From: Blattamonas nauphoetae
Taxonomy: Eukaryota > Preaxostyla > Oxymonadida
Direction of reading: 5' to 3'
DNA length: 64,000 nucleotides
Assembly (NCBI GenBank): GCA_033064195.1
Contig: JARBJD010000050.1
Location: forward strand, 272,560 to 336,559
The position numbers were made by a program, and so were the translations under genes. The notes beneath the pieces are model-generated. The model searched no databases and had not been told where the DNA came from. It worked only from the letters and a program-made list of their open reading frames with translations. Position 1 is the stretch's first letter, and the number at the start of each line of letters is the position of its first letter. Shown here piece by piece: positions 9,850-22,000 of the stretch.

Positions 9850-11055
9850 CTAGTAGCCTCGGTTGTACTTCCTGCCCCTGTTGCTTCCCGAGTTCGAGCC
9901 GAATTGTTTGACGGGGGTACGGCCCTGCCCCCCTTTGGGTGAGAAACCAGGGGTGGAATGCATCTGAGACATGGATGCCGGCCCGACGAGCTGCACTGCC
10001 TGATCGTAGACTGTCTGAGACAACTGTACGGGTGGCGGTGGTGGGGGGAGTCTGCTAACATCGTGTGATATTGGACGAGGAATGTTCATCTCGTCCATCA
10101 TACTCTCAAAGTTGCCCGCGTTCACAAATATCGCGTGGGATGCGCGAGAGGCTGAATCAGCTGACAAGAGTATCGCGTCGCGGATGTTATCGAGGGCTGG
10201 GCACGACGGAACGAAGGAAGAAACTTGGTGGAAGGCATCACCCAAGAGAGCGACCGACATGAGGCTTGACTGAGTAGCCATCCTCAGTATTTGTTCCCTG
10301 ACGCCCTGAGGATTGTCCAGCTTTGGCGGGTCTCCTGAAAACTGCATCTGGACCTTCAAGTTTGTCCGTGAGTCGTGCGTTGTGCGGTTTAGTTCATCTA
10401 GCAGCTGGGGGGACAGAACTGTCTTTGTCCAATCACCAGTAAACTTCGAGTGCCTCTTTTTTAGTTTCTTCTTGATCATTACTGCCGGATCCCTGGAAGT
10501 GTCGGGGGCAAAATCCAGGGGTTGATAAGCGGACCGGTATCCTTCCGAAGTGTGCAAGAAGGGGGAAAGTTTTCCTCCTTTCATCTTTTTTGATCGTCCT
10601 TTCTCATCTCGGGAGCTTGACGCGTGTCGCATACTTCTGAATTTGTGCCTCCCATGCTTGCTTGCTTTTGTGGAATGCTTTGTAAGTTTACGCAACCTAC
10701 GACGGTCCGACTTGTGATGGCGGCGATCTGACGTTGAATCCTGTGATATTTCCGATGAGTCGGAGTCCGAGGGTGATGAGCTGTCAGTGTCGGGGGACTG
10801 ATGGGAAGCCTGTCGCTTCGTCTTCCTGATCGGTGCAGGAGAGGAGATTGGAGATCTTTGAGATCTAGACGACTGTGAGGGCGCTGAATCGCGTATTGAG
10901 TGTTGCTGTGGTTGCTTTCGTGGTGGAGAGAGGAGATCATAAAAGTCCGGGTCTGCGCTGTGCAATTCGTTAATGATTTGCTTTAGTACATCAGGCGGTA
11001 TCTTAAAGGAAGGGGATACGTCTGATTGTACGGTAACTTCGGCAGTAGTTGTCAT
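9850..11055 (-). CDS. DIRS gag-like protein
   Basis: 401 codons, the first gene of the DIRS element, starting about 100 bp inside its right end. The N-terminus (residues 1-40) is ordinary; a long serine/arginine/lysine-rich stretch (~45-170) could bind nucleic acid; a more globular part follows (~200-330); and the end is glycine/arginine/asparagine-rich (SNSGSNRGRKYNRGY). Position and composition fit DIRS gag proteins, which are poorly conserved in sequence. No zinc knuckle is seen. Confidence 0.75.
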   Translation of the reverse strand: MTTTAEVTVQSDVSPSFKIPPDVLKQIINELHSADPDFYDLLSPPRKQPQQHSIRDSAPSQSSRSQRSPISSPAPIRKTKRQASHQSPDTDSSSPSDSDSSEISQDSTSDRRHHKSDRRRLRKLTKHSTKASKHGRHKFRSMRHASSSRDEKGRSKKMKGGKLSPFLHTSEGYRSAYQPLDFAPDTSRDPAVMIKKKLKKRHSKFTGDWTKTVLSPQLLDELNRTTHDSRTNLKVQMQFSGDPPKLDNPQGVREQILRMATQSSLMSVALLGDAFHQVSSFVPSCPALDNIRDAILLSADSASRASHAIFVNAGNFESMMDEMNIPRPISHDVSRLPPPPPPVQLSQTVYDQAVQLVGPASMSQMHSTPGFSPKGGQGRTPVKQFGSNSGSNRGRKYNRGY

Positions 11056-11070
11056 TTGTTGATGTAACCG

Positions 11071-11136
11071 TTGACCAACCCTTTATTCGTGACCACTTCT
11101 CAACCCCCTAATCTCACGGAGAGGAACCGAGGTTTG
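11071..11136 (-). repeat. DIRS inverted terminal repeat, 5' end of element
   Basis: Inverted partner of 2504-2569. A further 26 bp (11137-11162) runs to the host junction and recurs in the ICR. The element's transcript probably starts in or near this repeat, inferred from the family. Confidence 0.88.
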
Positions 11137-11162
11137 AGCAGCACCTACTGGAAGGGCGGTGC

Positions 11163-12677
11163 GTCATCGGTTTGGTTGTGTCGATCACTCGTTCAACCAG
11201 ATTCTCTTCCAGAAGGCATGTGCAGAGACTGGGGAGGACGGAATTGAGATTGATGATCATTTCAAGGTGGGAGGAGTGTGTCGGTGATGAGTGGCTGCAA
11301 GTTCGTTCCAAAAGTGAGCACAGCTGTGGAATATCGTAGAAAGTGTCTCTGAAGGCGACAGGATCGTGTGATTCGGTGTTTACAAGATAGGAAGAGGCAC
11401 ATTTCCACGAACGGTCGAGAACTTTTGTCAACAGGTCAGTTCGGTCTGAATGTGGACAAGCCGATTGGGTTTTCAGCTGCTCAAGCAGATCGAGGCAGTT
11501 TTTGATGGTTGATTTGAGAAGAGGAACAACGTTGAACTTGATCAGAATCTGGAAAAGATGAGAAGAGACAAAGGCACACGCTGTGAAATGTGGAGTTGAT
11601 GTGATGTAGAAGTGAGGAGAGGAGAGAGAATCCCACACAAAGCAGTTCCAAAACAGTGTTTTCAGTGAGAAGTGGTGATTCGGAGGGAAGTGTGGCGGAG
11701 AGTGCAGAGATATTTCCATCCGAAGGCGACAGTTCGGCGAAGATTGACTTCATTTTCGAAACACGCTCGGCCAGTCTTCCACACAGCCGTCTGACGAATG
11801 GAACAAGCTTCGAGGAACATTTAGTCGAACTAGAAGGTACTTCGAGTGTTCGGAGGAAGTTGTCTGTCTCTGAATCAGATTCGCTTCGAACGGAAAGGGC
11901 TTCGAGAGCCAGCTTCGATACTTCGAGATGTGGGGAGAAAGACAACTGGGTAAGAATCGTCAACTGGGGGATAGTTGCTTTTTTATTCGTTGAACGATCG
12001 ATAAATGCGAGATATTGGGCAGTATTGTGGGTGAGGAACGTGGAAGATGATTGAAGAGTCGAAGTCCACATCATCAGACAATTTCCGATCTAGAACAAAA
12101 TAATGGAAAGATTAGTGGCAGCAGACTTCAGTGAGTATGTCTGTATTCGAAATAGAGATCACACATTTTAGAAAGAAGGATGGAATCGATGATGCACAAA
12201 TGCGATCCAATTCGCTTTTTGATGATTTTCCTGACCGAATCAATTACAAGACACAATGATGAAGATAGATAGTCAAGAGAATACCAATCACAATCAACAA
12301 CTGTGGGAGAGAAATCTGAGAAATGATGACGAAACAAGAATCACACTGGAATAGAACATGGTTTGGTCCATTTACAATACTGTTCAAATATTTGTATGTA
12401 CTCCATATCAAGTATTGTTGAGAGGGCCCAATTGGACTCTGTCAAAATCATCGACGAGATTGAAACAAAAGTGTAGAAACAAACTAGTTGCGAGAATGAG
12501 CAGGCTATTAAACATCATTGGACGTAGTGCTTTGCAATCTCCACGTATCTGGCTTAGAAACACTTCAACCAGGTGCTATAAACATTACAGAGTGATGTCG
12601 AGAGGAAGTCGTCAAACTGTTTGTTCCGGTGTTTTGGTGTCAACTTTGGGTTTTGAAGAAGTCCTGTTGTGGAGCAT
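11163..12677 (-). pseudogene. Family-1 copy 2, exons 1-6 and 5' part of exon 7 (split gene)
   Basis: Minus-strand 5' portion of the gene interrupted by the DIRS element. Exons: 12618-12677 (20 codons from ATG, M-L-H-N-R-T-S-S...), 12485-12575, 12347-12438, 12285-12315, 12127-12230, 11580-12089, then 11163-11548 of the last exon. Introns are 42, 46, 31, 54, 37 and 31 nt, all GT..AG. Exon lengths 60, 91, 92, 31, 104 and 510 match copies 3-5 exactly. With the insertion set aside the gene would code for 616 residues and has no other lesion. The ATG lies inside the 8-bp target duplication of the element at 12679-15186, which now separates the gene from its upstream region. Confidence 0.82.
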
Positions 12678-12678
12678 G

Positions 12679-15186
12679 TATACTGGCCTGACCGGGGGTG
12701 ACCGGTCACTTTTTCCCAAAAAGTACTGACGGTCAGTGACCGAGAGTTTTCGAAATATGGGTCAGATCACATTCGACAAAAAAAATCCATTCGATGCCAA
12801 TATTGCATGGAACTTAAGGAAATGACAAATATCTGCGTTGTAATAACATATCTGGATGGTTTCGGAAAATGGAGGTCAAGGATCTGTGTGAAATGTGCAT
12901 TCTGATGGTAAATTGGGATGATCAAACCTCACCGTGTCCAATTCCATTTTCGTCAGAACTTGCTCCACAATTCGAATGCAGTTCTCTCCACTCTCATTCG
13001 GAAATCATTATGAAATGGCCGACAGTCTCCTGTCTCTCCAGTATGATTCGATCGTTGTCTCGATCCTCCCTGCTCTGAATGAAGAATACTATTCGACTGC
13101 TATAGACCGTTTCTGCATGTACATGAATGCTCAGTCGCATTTACTCACTCTTTGTGGCTATCGTCGTTTGGAATTTGTGTGTAGAACAGCCATATCGTGT
13201 TTCCACTTCTCTACTCAATGCGGAAGAACACAGACATTACAAGCCACGGTCGAAGCCAACCAGAACGGCCACAATGTATCTTTCACCATTATTTCTCACA
13301 TACTTCTTGAAACAGTCACGTTCGAATCAACAACAAACAGATTGCTCACGCCCCTGCAAGATATCCACTTCCACTTCATCCTCAGTCCATCCATGTATTT
13401 GCCGTCACTTCCACCACCAAGTTTCAAGTTCAGATTACATCTGAGAAAGATGATTTGTTCGAACCTTCCTCTGGACACCAACACGTTCCGATTCGGCTTA
13501 AGAACGATCCAAGCCGCCTCTCAACATTGTAACACAACATTGCCATTTGTCTATCAAGGTCTTTACAGACCAATCATACCCTTGTTACGCTGTATGATCT
13601 GGTGCGAAACACCTCAATTCCTAAACACAAATTCAAACAGACTGGAATGCCAACGAGTATTGTTATCGTGCTTTGGAACACAACCCTGATGGTTTTGTCA
13701 TTCTTGCCAATCTCGGATGCTCTGCTTGCCTTCAACTCCATCAAGTCGAACGTGATGTTCAGAGTCTCTAAAATGACAGTCGCTCATTTGCCATGCCGCA
13801 CGTCACTCCCATCACTCATTTTTTCTACTTCTGGCTCTCTCCGAGTCTCTTCACGGTTTCGAACGGCTCTGGATGATCTGGAAGGCTTCCTCGCGTTTGG
13901 AGTATCAAATGAGTCTTTTCTACTGCATTCAGTTGTCATTTGTCGTTTCTTTCGTCATATAATCACATTATTATCCCCTGAGTTGTCTCAATATTTTGGA
14001 AATGTCATTTTAAGTGACAAGAGGAGAGATCTTCATGAAGTGGTCGTTCTGCTCCATTGAAATGCAAATCGATTGCAGAGGGGTGGTCAACTGTCAGAGG
14101 GGTGGATTTTCCTTAGACACTGGATCTCCAAGCAGGGCATTACCTGTCATAAAGAAATGATTTGATTCGAGTCGGATAATTGCTGGGATCTGACGATTGA
14201 TGAACTGGAATGAGCGGAATTTTAGGGGAGAAAGCCGTGAGTGAGCGAAAAGATGAGAAGATCCTTCGTAGCTTTGATGTTCGCTGGATTTGGATATGAT
14301 CCGGTCCACAGTGTCCGATGCTATCTTGATTGTCTCTGCACACAAGCAATCCCTGTTTCTGGTTGATTTGGAGGGGATTGGCGCTGATTTACCAATTTGT
14401 GGCGGTGTCACGATTGAAGGAGCGAAAGAAACGGCCACAAAACATCCAGGGGAATGATCCTTGCTGTTGATTTATCGTTCCAACCTGTGTATGGCCAACT
14501 TGTATCTGCTGAGTCGACTGGACAGGATGCGCGTTTTGGGCGTCACTCAGCGATATTGAGAGACTTCCTGTTCGGGCGATTGTGTGAGATATCGACATCC
14601 TTGTTTCTAGATCACATATTAAGGCAGAATGCATACAAATGGGTCATCTGTACTGTATCATCATCTGTTGTGAACTATTGGCGGCAAATCTGGGCTGAGT
14701 GAGGCATTTGAGGGGATGTGATCGTGGTAGGCGATGGACGGGATTTGAAAGGTATATGACGTGCGCGTCGTAAGACGTGGACTTGTGGAGGAAATCCGAT
14801 TGTTGACTTGAGCCACACTACAAATGGTCGGCTTCTTCCTCGCTTTCTTCGAAAACAATTGTATCGTCTCATTTCCCTGTCAGTCCTCCATAAATCAGAA
14901 AGTTGTTCATATAGGTCGGTCCAGACCGAAGTAAGGAAGAAGGACAGTTCGAGAGAAGCGTGGGAAGTGAGTGGAGCGTGGATCTTGTCTCGAAAGGAGT
15001 CGATGGGAAGATCAAAAACGAAGTCCAGTGTGCATAAGGGTTATCTTCTCTATCATCATTCTGATATTCCATTAATTCAGTCAGACCTGGTTTTCAACCT
15101 GATTTTGAGATGTAAAGTCGATCTGTCCCTTAGAAGAAAAGGGGAGTGACACTGACCGAGCCAAAAGGCTCGGTCAGGCCAGTATA
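12679..15186. mobile_element. 2.5-kb terminal-inverted-repeat element inserted at a start codon
   Basis: The ends are perfect 16-bp inverted repeats, TATACTGGCCTGACCG at 12679-12694 and its complement at 15171-15186, flanked by a perfect 8-bp duplication GGAGCATG (12671-12678, 15187-15194). Sub-terminal gaccg/ggtca repeats lie next to both ends. The 8-bp duplication fits hAT-type elements; the end sequence is not one I can assign. No transposase is recognised. The interior has protein-like scraps on the plus strand (about 13640-13780, EYCYRALEHNPDGFVILANL then GCSACLQLHQVERD; about 14290-14455, a stretch containing ICGGVTIEGAKE) among frames that look like noise, so it may be another gene-piece carrier. 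Confidence 0.75.
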
Positions 15187-16085
15187 GGAGCATGGGATTT
15201 TTGTGTGATGAATAGTTGGATAGATGCATAATATGTTGATAGAATCCCTGATGGGTGGTTCTTGCTCCGTGAAATCTTTATCAATGGTTTGATCGTAATT
15301 CGCACCATTTTGTGGTTTGGACAGAACCTTGATTGGTCTGAACCGTTTCATCAGTTCCGCACTCTGCTATTTCTGGGTTATTGGTTTGTTTCCAGGGATC
15401 TTGGAAGGAACGTTGATGAAGGAAATCAAGGTGAAGTGAAATGATATGAGTGGTGAGTTGGGTGCCTGTTTTATTGTCCCAATCACAAAGGCAGCCACAA
15501 AACAAGATGAATTGGTGCGAAGAAACACAGAATCAGAAAACAATGATGTGACGAGAATCACTGACAGAAGAGGACGAGATCTTGGAGACTCTGAAGTGGG
15601 CGATGTGGGACGTGATGATGTGGCTGACTCGACACGCTAGAAAGGCATGTCAAGAAGAAAGAGGTGTTCAAAGGATGAGCGAGCTAGCCCAGATGAGAAC
15701 GGAAGGGTGGACTGCTCTGTGAGAATGAAGAGGACGGATCCACAAAGAAGAACACGGCGAGTCGCGTCACAAAAGCCGACCGAGTCGGAGAAGAGTGGAG
15801 TGTTCTGCTTGTGCGGTGGAGCGGGCGTTGGAGTGGTCAGAACACGATGAGTGTGAGAAGTGCGGTCTTCTCCATTGACGTGTCTCGAACGGCTGTGAGC
15901 GACAGGGTGTGTGTTGGTGAGTGTGACGTGAGAGGAATGAAGAATCAAAATGAACAGAAACTGGCTCGAGTCTGATCGAAGCGGATTGACGTGGGGCTTC
16001 CTAAAGTGTCTGGACTGATCACAACTCTGCCAAAGAAAAACAAGAAGTGTGTGGTGAGATAACAATCAAGAGAAATAGTGTTCGA
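15187..16085. other. Displaced 5' flank of family-1 copy 2, then no recognised gene
   Basis: After the second GGAGCATG copy the sequence resumes the family-1 upstream region, including GGTTTGATC at 15286-15294. Without the transposon this would lie 93-101 bases before the ATG, against 92-100 in copies 3-5. From about 15400 to 16085 only short frames without protein character are seen, then the 3' end of the large minus-strand gene. Confidence 0.6.
15286..15294 (-). promoter_or_regulatory. Family-1 upstream motif, stranded by the transposon
   Basis: GATCAAACC on the coding strand. It now lies about 2.6 kb from the start codon of copy 2 because the 2.5-kb element sits between them. See the same motif for copies 3, 4 and 5. 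Confidence 0.55.
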
Positions 16086-19000
16086 TCAAATCGCTGGTGG
16101 CGGGTTTTTGGTCGATTCTGCATCCAATTTCACTTCCGCTGGTTGTTTGTTCTCTTCCAGCCCTTCTAGTGTCTTCACAATCTCGCTCAGTGATGGTCGC
16201 GAGTCTACATCGGGGGTGACACACTTGTCGATCAGTTCGGCAAGTATCTTGTTCGTGATCGTTGTTGTGTTCAGTTGGAATCCACTCCCAAATGCACGCT
16301 GAGCATTCACTGCATCAACCTCTTTGCACGGAATCTCGCCTGTCTCCAACTCCCACAACAGAATCCCCAGACTGAACACGGCTGCCTTCTCCATCTCCGC
16401 CACCACTCCTCCCTTCACCATTTCTGGCGCCTGCCATCGCTGGTCCTCCACTCGCTCTCGATTCCGCGCCTTTTCTGTGCTCTCGCCAAGGCCACTCCCA
16501 AAAAAAGCGCCCTGGGTCAGTGCTGCCTTCGTCTGGAAGAACACTTTGTCTTTCGAGTCCAGGAAGATCCAGTGAGGAGACAATGTTGTCAGAATAGGTG
16601 CCGAAGAGTCTGTCTTCGCAATCTGTTCAACTCCACGCGCCAGCTCCAATCCAACTTGCATCCTTGAAAAGCCGGATGGGTTTGTTCCATGCAGACGGTT
16701 GTAGAGAGAACAGTTTCGTGTCAGTTGTGTCACCGAAACAGGATTCTCTCCATTCATCACTTCCACCATCTCTTGCAGATCATCTCCTTCCATTCTAATT
16801 GCATTTGAATGTGCCAGCTGAGTGAAGTCTGACGCTGACGACTCCACAACAATCGACTTCGATCCCATCCCATAAAACGACGTGTCTCCACTGTGCCTGT
16901 TCAGCTCGTTCACGTCGTCCACTTTAACCTCAAACTGGTCTGTCTCCTCCATCTCTGACTGGTTCGGCGTTTTTCCTTTCTTCGATGCACGAGATCGAAG
17001 TCCCAACACAACCAGCAGCAGAATCACAATCAGTGCCAGAATGCCAATCCCCACCACCAGCCCCACAATCCAACCCCGACTCGTGACTCCTCCTTCCGCT
17101 TGCTTCTGATCTGATGAAGGCGAGCGGATCACAAACGACGACGACGATTGGTTGTTTCCAAACAGAAGACACCCTTTCCACTCTTCCGATGTGTGCAGCG
17201 ACGACAACGAAGACGATGCCAGTGTCACCACAATCTCACTTTCCGAGAACGAAGAGAATCCATCACTCGAACCAGAAAGAGCGAACTCCACTGATTCTCG
17301 CTTGTCTCCTTTTTGCGAGGACACTTCCAGCGACAGACCACACGGAAACAGACTCGACCCAACAACCACAATACGGTACTGGTTCGACGACGAGTTGAAA
17401 GACGACGAAGAGTTCGGGAGGAGCGTTGGGATGAAGAGAGGCGCTTCGATGATATCTTCATCTCCTGCCATCAAACAGTCTGTGGCATCGATCCAAGCTG
17501 ATGGGTGGTTTTTCGTTCCATCTCCCTTTGCCAGACTGTCGATCACAAGCATTCCCTCTCCCTCGCAGTGGATGTTCTGTCGAGCGGATGGGAAGTCAGT
17601 GATGGATGGTCCGTTTTGAGAGAACACTCCAGCTGTCACATTCAGCTTCCCTCCTCTCATCCAGATCCCACCCACTTCAATACCTTTCAGCGTCACTCCA
17701 TTCAACTCGGTGTCTGTCTCGATCAGTTCAATAAATCCTCTCGACCATCCACAAATCGACACATCCTCGTTGTTTGATCCACTCCCTCCTCTTCCTTCAA
17801 TCGAGCAGCTTCGAATCACAACTGTTCCTTTCGAGGCCGACACCAGTTTGAACGACGAGCCAGACAAGTCGGCGATGACTGTGAGGAGTGTCAGTCTGCA
17901 TTCCGCCTCCTCTTTCACTGAGACGAGGACACAGTTCGGTTGGGAGGCGGATGGACGAGCTTGAAGAGTTGCTGGCTCGGATTGGAACGAGAGTAGAGTG
18001 AATGGAACGCTGGTTGTGACGACGAGAGGAGAGGTGAGGTCGGCTGAAGTGACGATCCTCATGGCCGTGTCTGAAATCCCGAGAGAAGTAGCTGAATTCC
18101 ACGCTGACTTGATCCCAAAACACGTTTCAGGATCAGCTCCACTATGATCCACTCCTGCACTTGCTTCTGTCCCACACACATAGAACGACAGTTTTGATGG
18201 TTTCGAAAGTGTTGTGATCTCTGCTTCTTCAATCTCGATCTTCTTCATGTTTGAGTCACACAGTTCGGTGATTTTGTAGACTTTACCAAACGCGAGGGAA
18301 CCACTCACGCCAAGTGCGATCACTTCGCTCCGACCAAATGTGTCTGACGAGAAAGACACGTCAAACGTGAAAGAGTCGTTCAGTGTCATTGATCCGACTG
18401 TTCCACTTGGCAGATTCGACCCCGAAAGTTCAACAATCATCGAAGCATTCAAAGAATTCGCTGGAACTATCATCGTTTTCGTGATCATTCCTTCATCTCG
18501 TTCGATATCCTCGCGAGTTTCGAACACTCCAGAGTGGATCACTCCATCCTCAGTCCCATTCGTGATCTTTGTAATCGTGTATGAATACAAATAGCGAAGA
18601 AGTCTTCCATCGACTGGATACAGTTGGAGGGCAGATGAGGTCGCCAGTTGATCCGAGGATGCAGTCACCACAAATGACGCTTCATGGAGTGGAGATGGAG
18701 GAGGCGAGGGAGAGTTAATCGGAGAGCCATAAACGGTTACTGTGTAGAATTCTCCTGATACAAATCCAGACCCTTTCACTGTCACAACTGTCCAGTTTGG
18801 ATTTGTATCCGTGCACGACGCTGATGTGACTCGCACAGGCTCTATTGGCACTGAAAAGCGGACAGACTCATCCAGAATGCACGAGGCTGTGTCAGAAATG
18901 GCGAGCGAGATGAGCTCGTACGTCTTCCCGAATTTGAGACACGGTTCACTCGCTTCGTAAACTTCAATCTCAATTGGTTCAGTGCTTTCTTCGCTGGTGA

Positions 19001-22000
19001 TTTCCGTTTCAGGAAGTTCAATTTCAGATCCAATCAAACTTCCAGTTGGGTCAACTTCTTTCACTTTCACGGACAGTGTCTTTCCAGAAGGAAGATTCGC
19101 TCCAGAAATCACAATTTTCGCATGTGTTTTCAATTCTCCAGAAAGCTCACACGACACTGACATCACTCGAGCTGGCGTGTCTGGCATTGTCAGAGATCGG
19201 TCTGTCGGTTCTTTTGGCAGAGCAACTCTCAGCGAACTGCTCGACAGGCTCAGCACTTCGTACGTCGCTCCATATTCCAGCGCAGAAGACGAAAAAACTT
19301 CAATTTCCACTTTTCCAGTTGAGCCAACAAACTTGATCGGCAGATCTGTCTCTTTCGTGCTCCCTGTTTTCTTCAAAACGAGGTTGTACAGGCCATCTGG
19401 AATGTTCGATCCGGAAATCGAAATCTCAATAGTCTTCGCATCTCCATCTTTCAGCTTGCGTGAGATCGACGTCACTGATGGCTCAGAAGGGGTGTCGAAT
19501 TCTCCTCCCTTAACCACTCCAGCCTCCGTTCCATTTGTGATCGCCGTGATCTCATACGTGAACCCGAAACGGAGCGACTCTTCAGAACTCGCGGACAGAG
19601 AAAGAGCAGATGATTGGGCTGCTGTTTGTGTTGTGGCCTTCACTGTGATCGTTGCTGTGTGGCTGTCCGACGACGTTGAATCGGAGGTTGGTGTTCCACT
19701 CAGAGTGACAGTGTAGAACCCCCCAGTCACAAATTCAGACCCTTCTACAGTAACAACTGTCCAGTTTGGATTGGTGTCCGTGCACGACGCCGAGGTCACT
19801 CTCACTGGCTTACAAGGAACTGAAAAGCGGACAGACTCATCCAGAATGCACGAGGATGTGTCAGAAATGGCGAGCGAGATGAGCTCGTACGTCTTCCCGA
19901 ATTTGAGACACGGTTCACTCGCTTCGTAAACTTCAATCTCAATTGGTTCAGTGCTTTCTTCGCTGGTGATTTCCGTTTCAGGAAGTTCAATTTCAGATCC
20001 AATCAAACTTCCAGTTGGGTCAACTTCTTTCACTTTCACGGACAGTGTCTTTCCAGAAGGAAGATTCGCTCCAGAAATCACAATTTTCGCATGTGTTTTC
20101 AATTCTCCAGAAAGCTCACACGACACTGACATCACTCGAGCTGGCGTGTCTGGCATTGTCAGAGATCGGTCTGTCGGTTCTTTTGGCAGAGCAACTCTCA
20201 GCGAACTGCTCGACAGGCTCAGCACTTCGTACGTCGCTCCATATTCCAGCGCAGAAGACGAAAAAACTTCAATTTCCACTTTTCCAGTTGAGCCAACAAA
20301 CTTGATCGGCAGATCTGTCTCTTTCGTGCTCCCTGTTTTCTTCAAAACGAGGTTGTACAGGCCATCTGGAATGTTCGATCCGGAAATCGAAATCTCAATA
20401 GTCTTCGCATCTCCATCTTTCAGCTTGCGTGAGATCGACGTCACTGATGGCTCAGAAGGGGTGTCGAATTCTCCTCCCTTAACCACTCCAGCCTCCGTTC
20501 CATTTGTGATCGCCGTGATCTCATACGTGAACCCGAAACGGAGCGACTCTTCAGAACTCGCGGACAGAGAAAGAGCAGATGATTGGGCTGCTGTTTGTGT
20601 TGTGGCCTTCACTGTGATCGTTGCTGTGTGGCTGTCCGACGACGTTGAATCGGAGGTTGGTGTTCCACTCAGAGTGACAGTGTAGAACCCCCCAGTCACA
20701 AATTCAGACCCTTCTACAGTAACAACTGTCCAGTTTGGATTGGTGTCCGTGCACGACGCCGAGGTCACTCTCACTGGCTTACAAGGAACTGAAAAGCGGA
20801 CAGACTCATCCAGAATGCACGAGGATGTGTCAGAAATGGCGAGCGAGATGAGCTCGTACGTCTTCCCGAATTTGAGACAGGGGTTGGTCACTTCGTAAAC
20901 TTCAATCTCAATTGGTTCAGTGCTTTCTTCGCTGGTGATTTCCATTTCAGAAAGTTCAATCTCAGATTCAATCAGGATTCCAGTTGGGTCAACTTCTTTC
21001 ACTTTCACGGACAGTGTCTTTCCAGAAGGAAGTTTCTCCCCAGAAATCACAATCTTCGCATGTGTTTTCAATTCTCCAGAAAGCTCACACGACACTGACA
21101 TCACTCGAGCTGGCGTGTCTGGCATTGTCAGAGATCGGTCTGTCGGTTCTTTTGGCAGAGCAACTCTCAGCGAACTGCTCGACAGGCTCAGCACTTCGTA
21201 CGTCGCTCCATATTCCAGCGCAGAAGACGAAAAAACTTCAATTTCCACTTTTCCAGTTGAGCCAACAAACTTGATCGGCAGATCTGTCTCTTTCGTGCTC
21301 CCTGTTTTCTTCAAAACGAGGTTGTACAGGCCATCTGGAATGTTCGATCCGGAAATCGAAATCTCAATAGTCTTCGCATCTCCATCTTTCAGCTTGCGTG
21401 AGATCGACGTCACTGATGGCTCAGAAGGGGTGTCGAATTCTCCTCCCTTAACCACTCCATCCACTGTTCCATTTGTGATCGCCGTGATCTCATACGTGAA
21501 CCCGAAACGGAGCGACTCTTCAGAACTCGCGGACAGAGAAAGAGCAGATGATTGGGCTGCTGTTTGTGTTGTGGCCTTCACTGTGATCGTTGCTGTGTGG
21601 CTGTCCGACGACGTTGAATCGGAGGTTGGTGTTCCACTCAGAGTGAGTGTGTACGTCTCGTCCACAACAAATCCAACTCCGACAATCGACACAATCGTCG
21701 ATGTCGCAGAATCTTTTGAACAATCGGCTGATGAAACACGAACCACTTCCACAGGCATGTCAAATCCAATCGAAGAGAACTGAACTGCCACGTCTCCCTG
21801 CGATCTCTTCCATGACACTCCAACCACTTTGTAGCTCTCTCCAAACACAATCCAGTTCTTCCATCCTTCCGTGTTCGAACCAGAAGGGAAGAGAACCACT
21901 GTCTGGGAAATAATCTGTCCTTCTGAGTCTGTCGACAACGTCATCACTTTAGTTTCATCTCCACCCACTTTCTGAATCGTCACTTCGAAGTCTTCGTCCC

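Larger units (their letters stand above)
2498..11162 (-). mobile_element. DIRS-type tyrosine-recombinase retroelement (virus-like fossil, looks whole)
   Basis: An insertion of 8,665 bp inside family-1 copy 2, read on the minus strand: terminal repeat, gag-like gene, reverse transcriptase/RNase H, tyrosine recombinase, internal complementary region (ICR), terminal repeat. The ends are inverted 66-bp repeats (2504-2569, 11071-11136) with unequal outer tails of 6 and 26 bp. The ICR at 6711-6783 is the exact complement of the two termini placed end to end, the hallmark of DIRS elements. There is no target duplication, as expected for recombinase integration. Removing the nested hAT-like element (2659-6528) and one copy of its duplication leaves about 4.8 kb, with the ICR a few hundred bases from the 3' repeat as in classical DIRS-1. 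The frames are open and the repeats match closely, so it looks whole and young. Confidence 0.9.

Noticed and set aside
7960-10061. Upstream two thirds of the 1065-codon minus frame as a separate protein
   Set aside because: It lies across the reverse transcriptase and gag-like frames and has low-complexity, unfolded composition; only its recombinase part is credible.
18982-21783. Three long plus-strand frames (244-287 codons) repeated every 969 bp
   Set aside because: They are antisense shadows of the tandem repeats in the giant minus-strand gene and owe their repetition to it.
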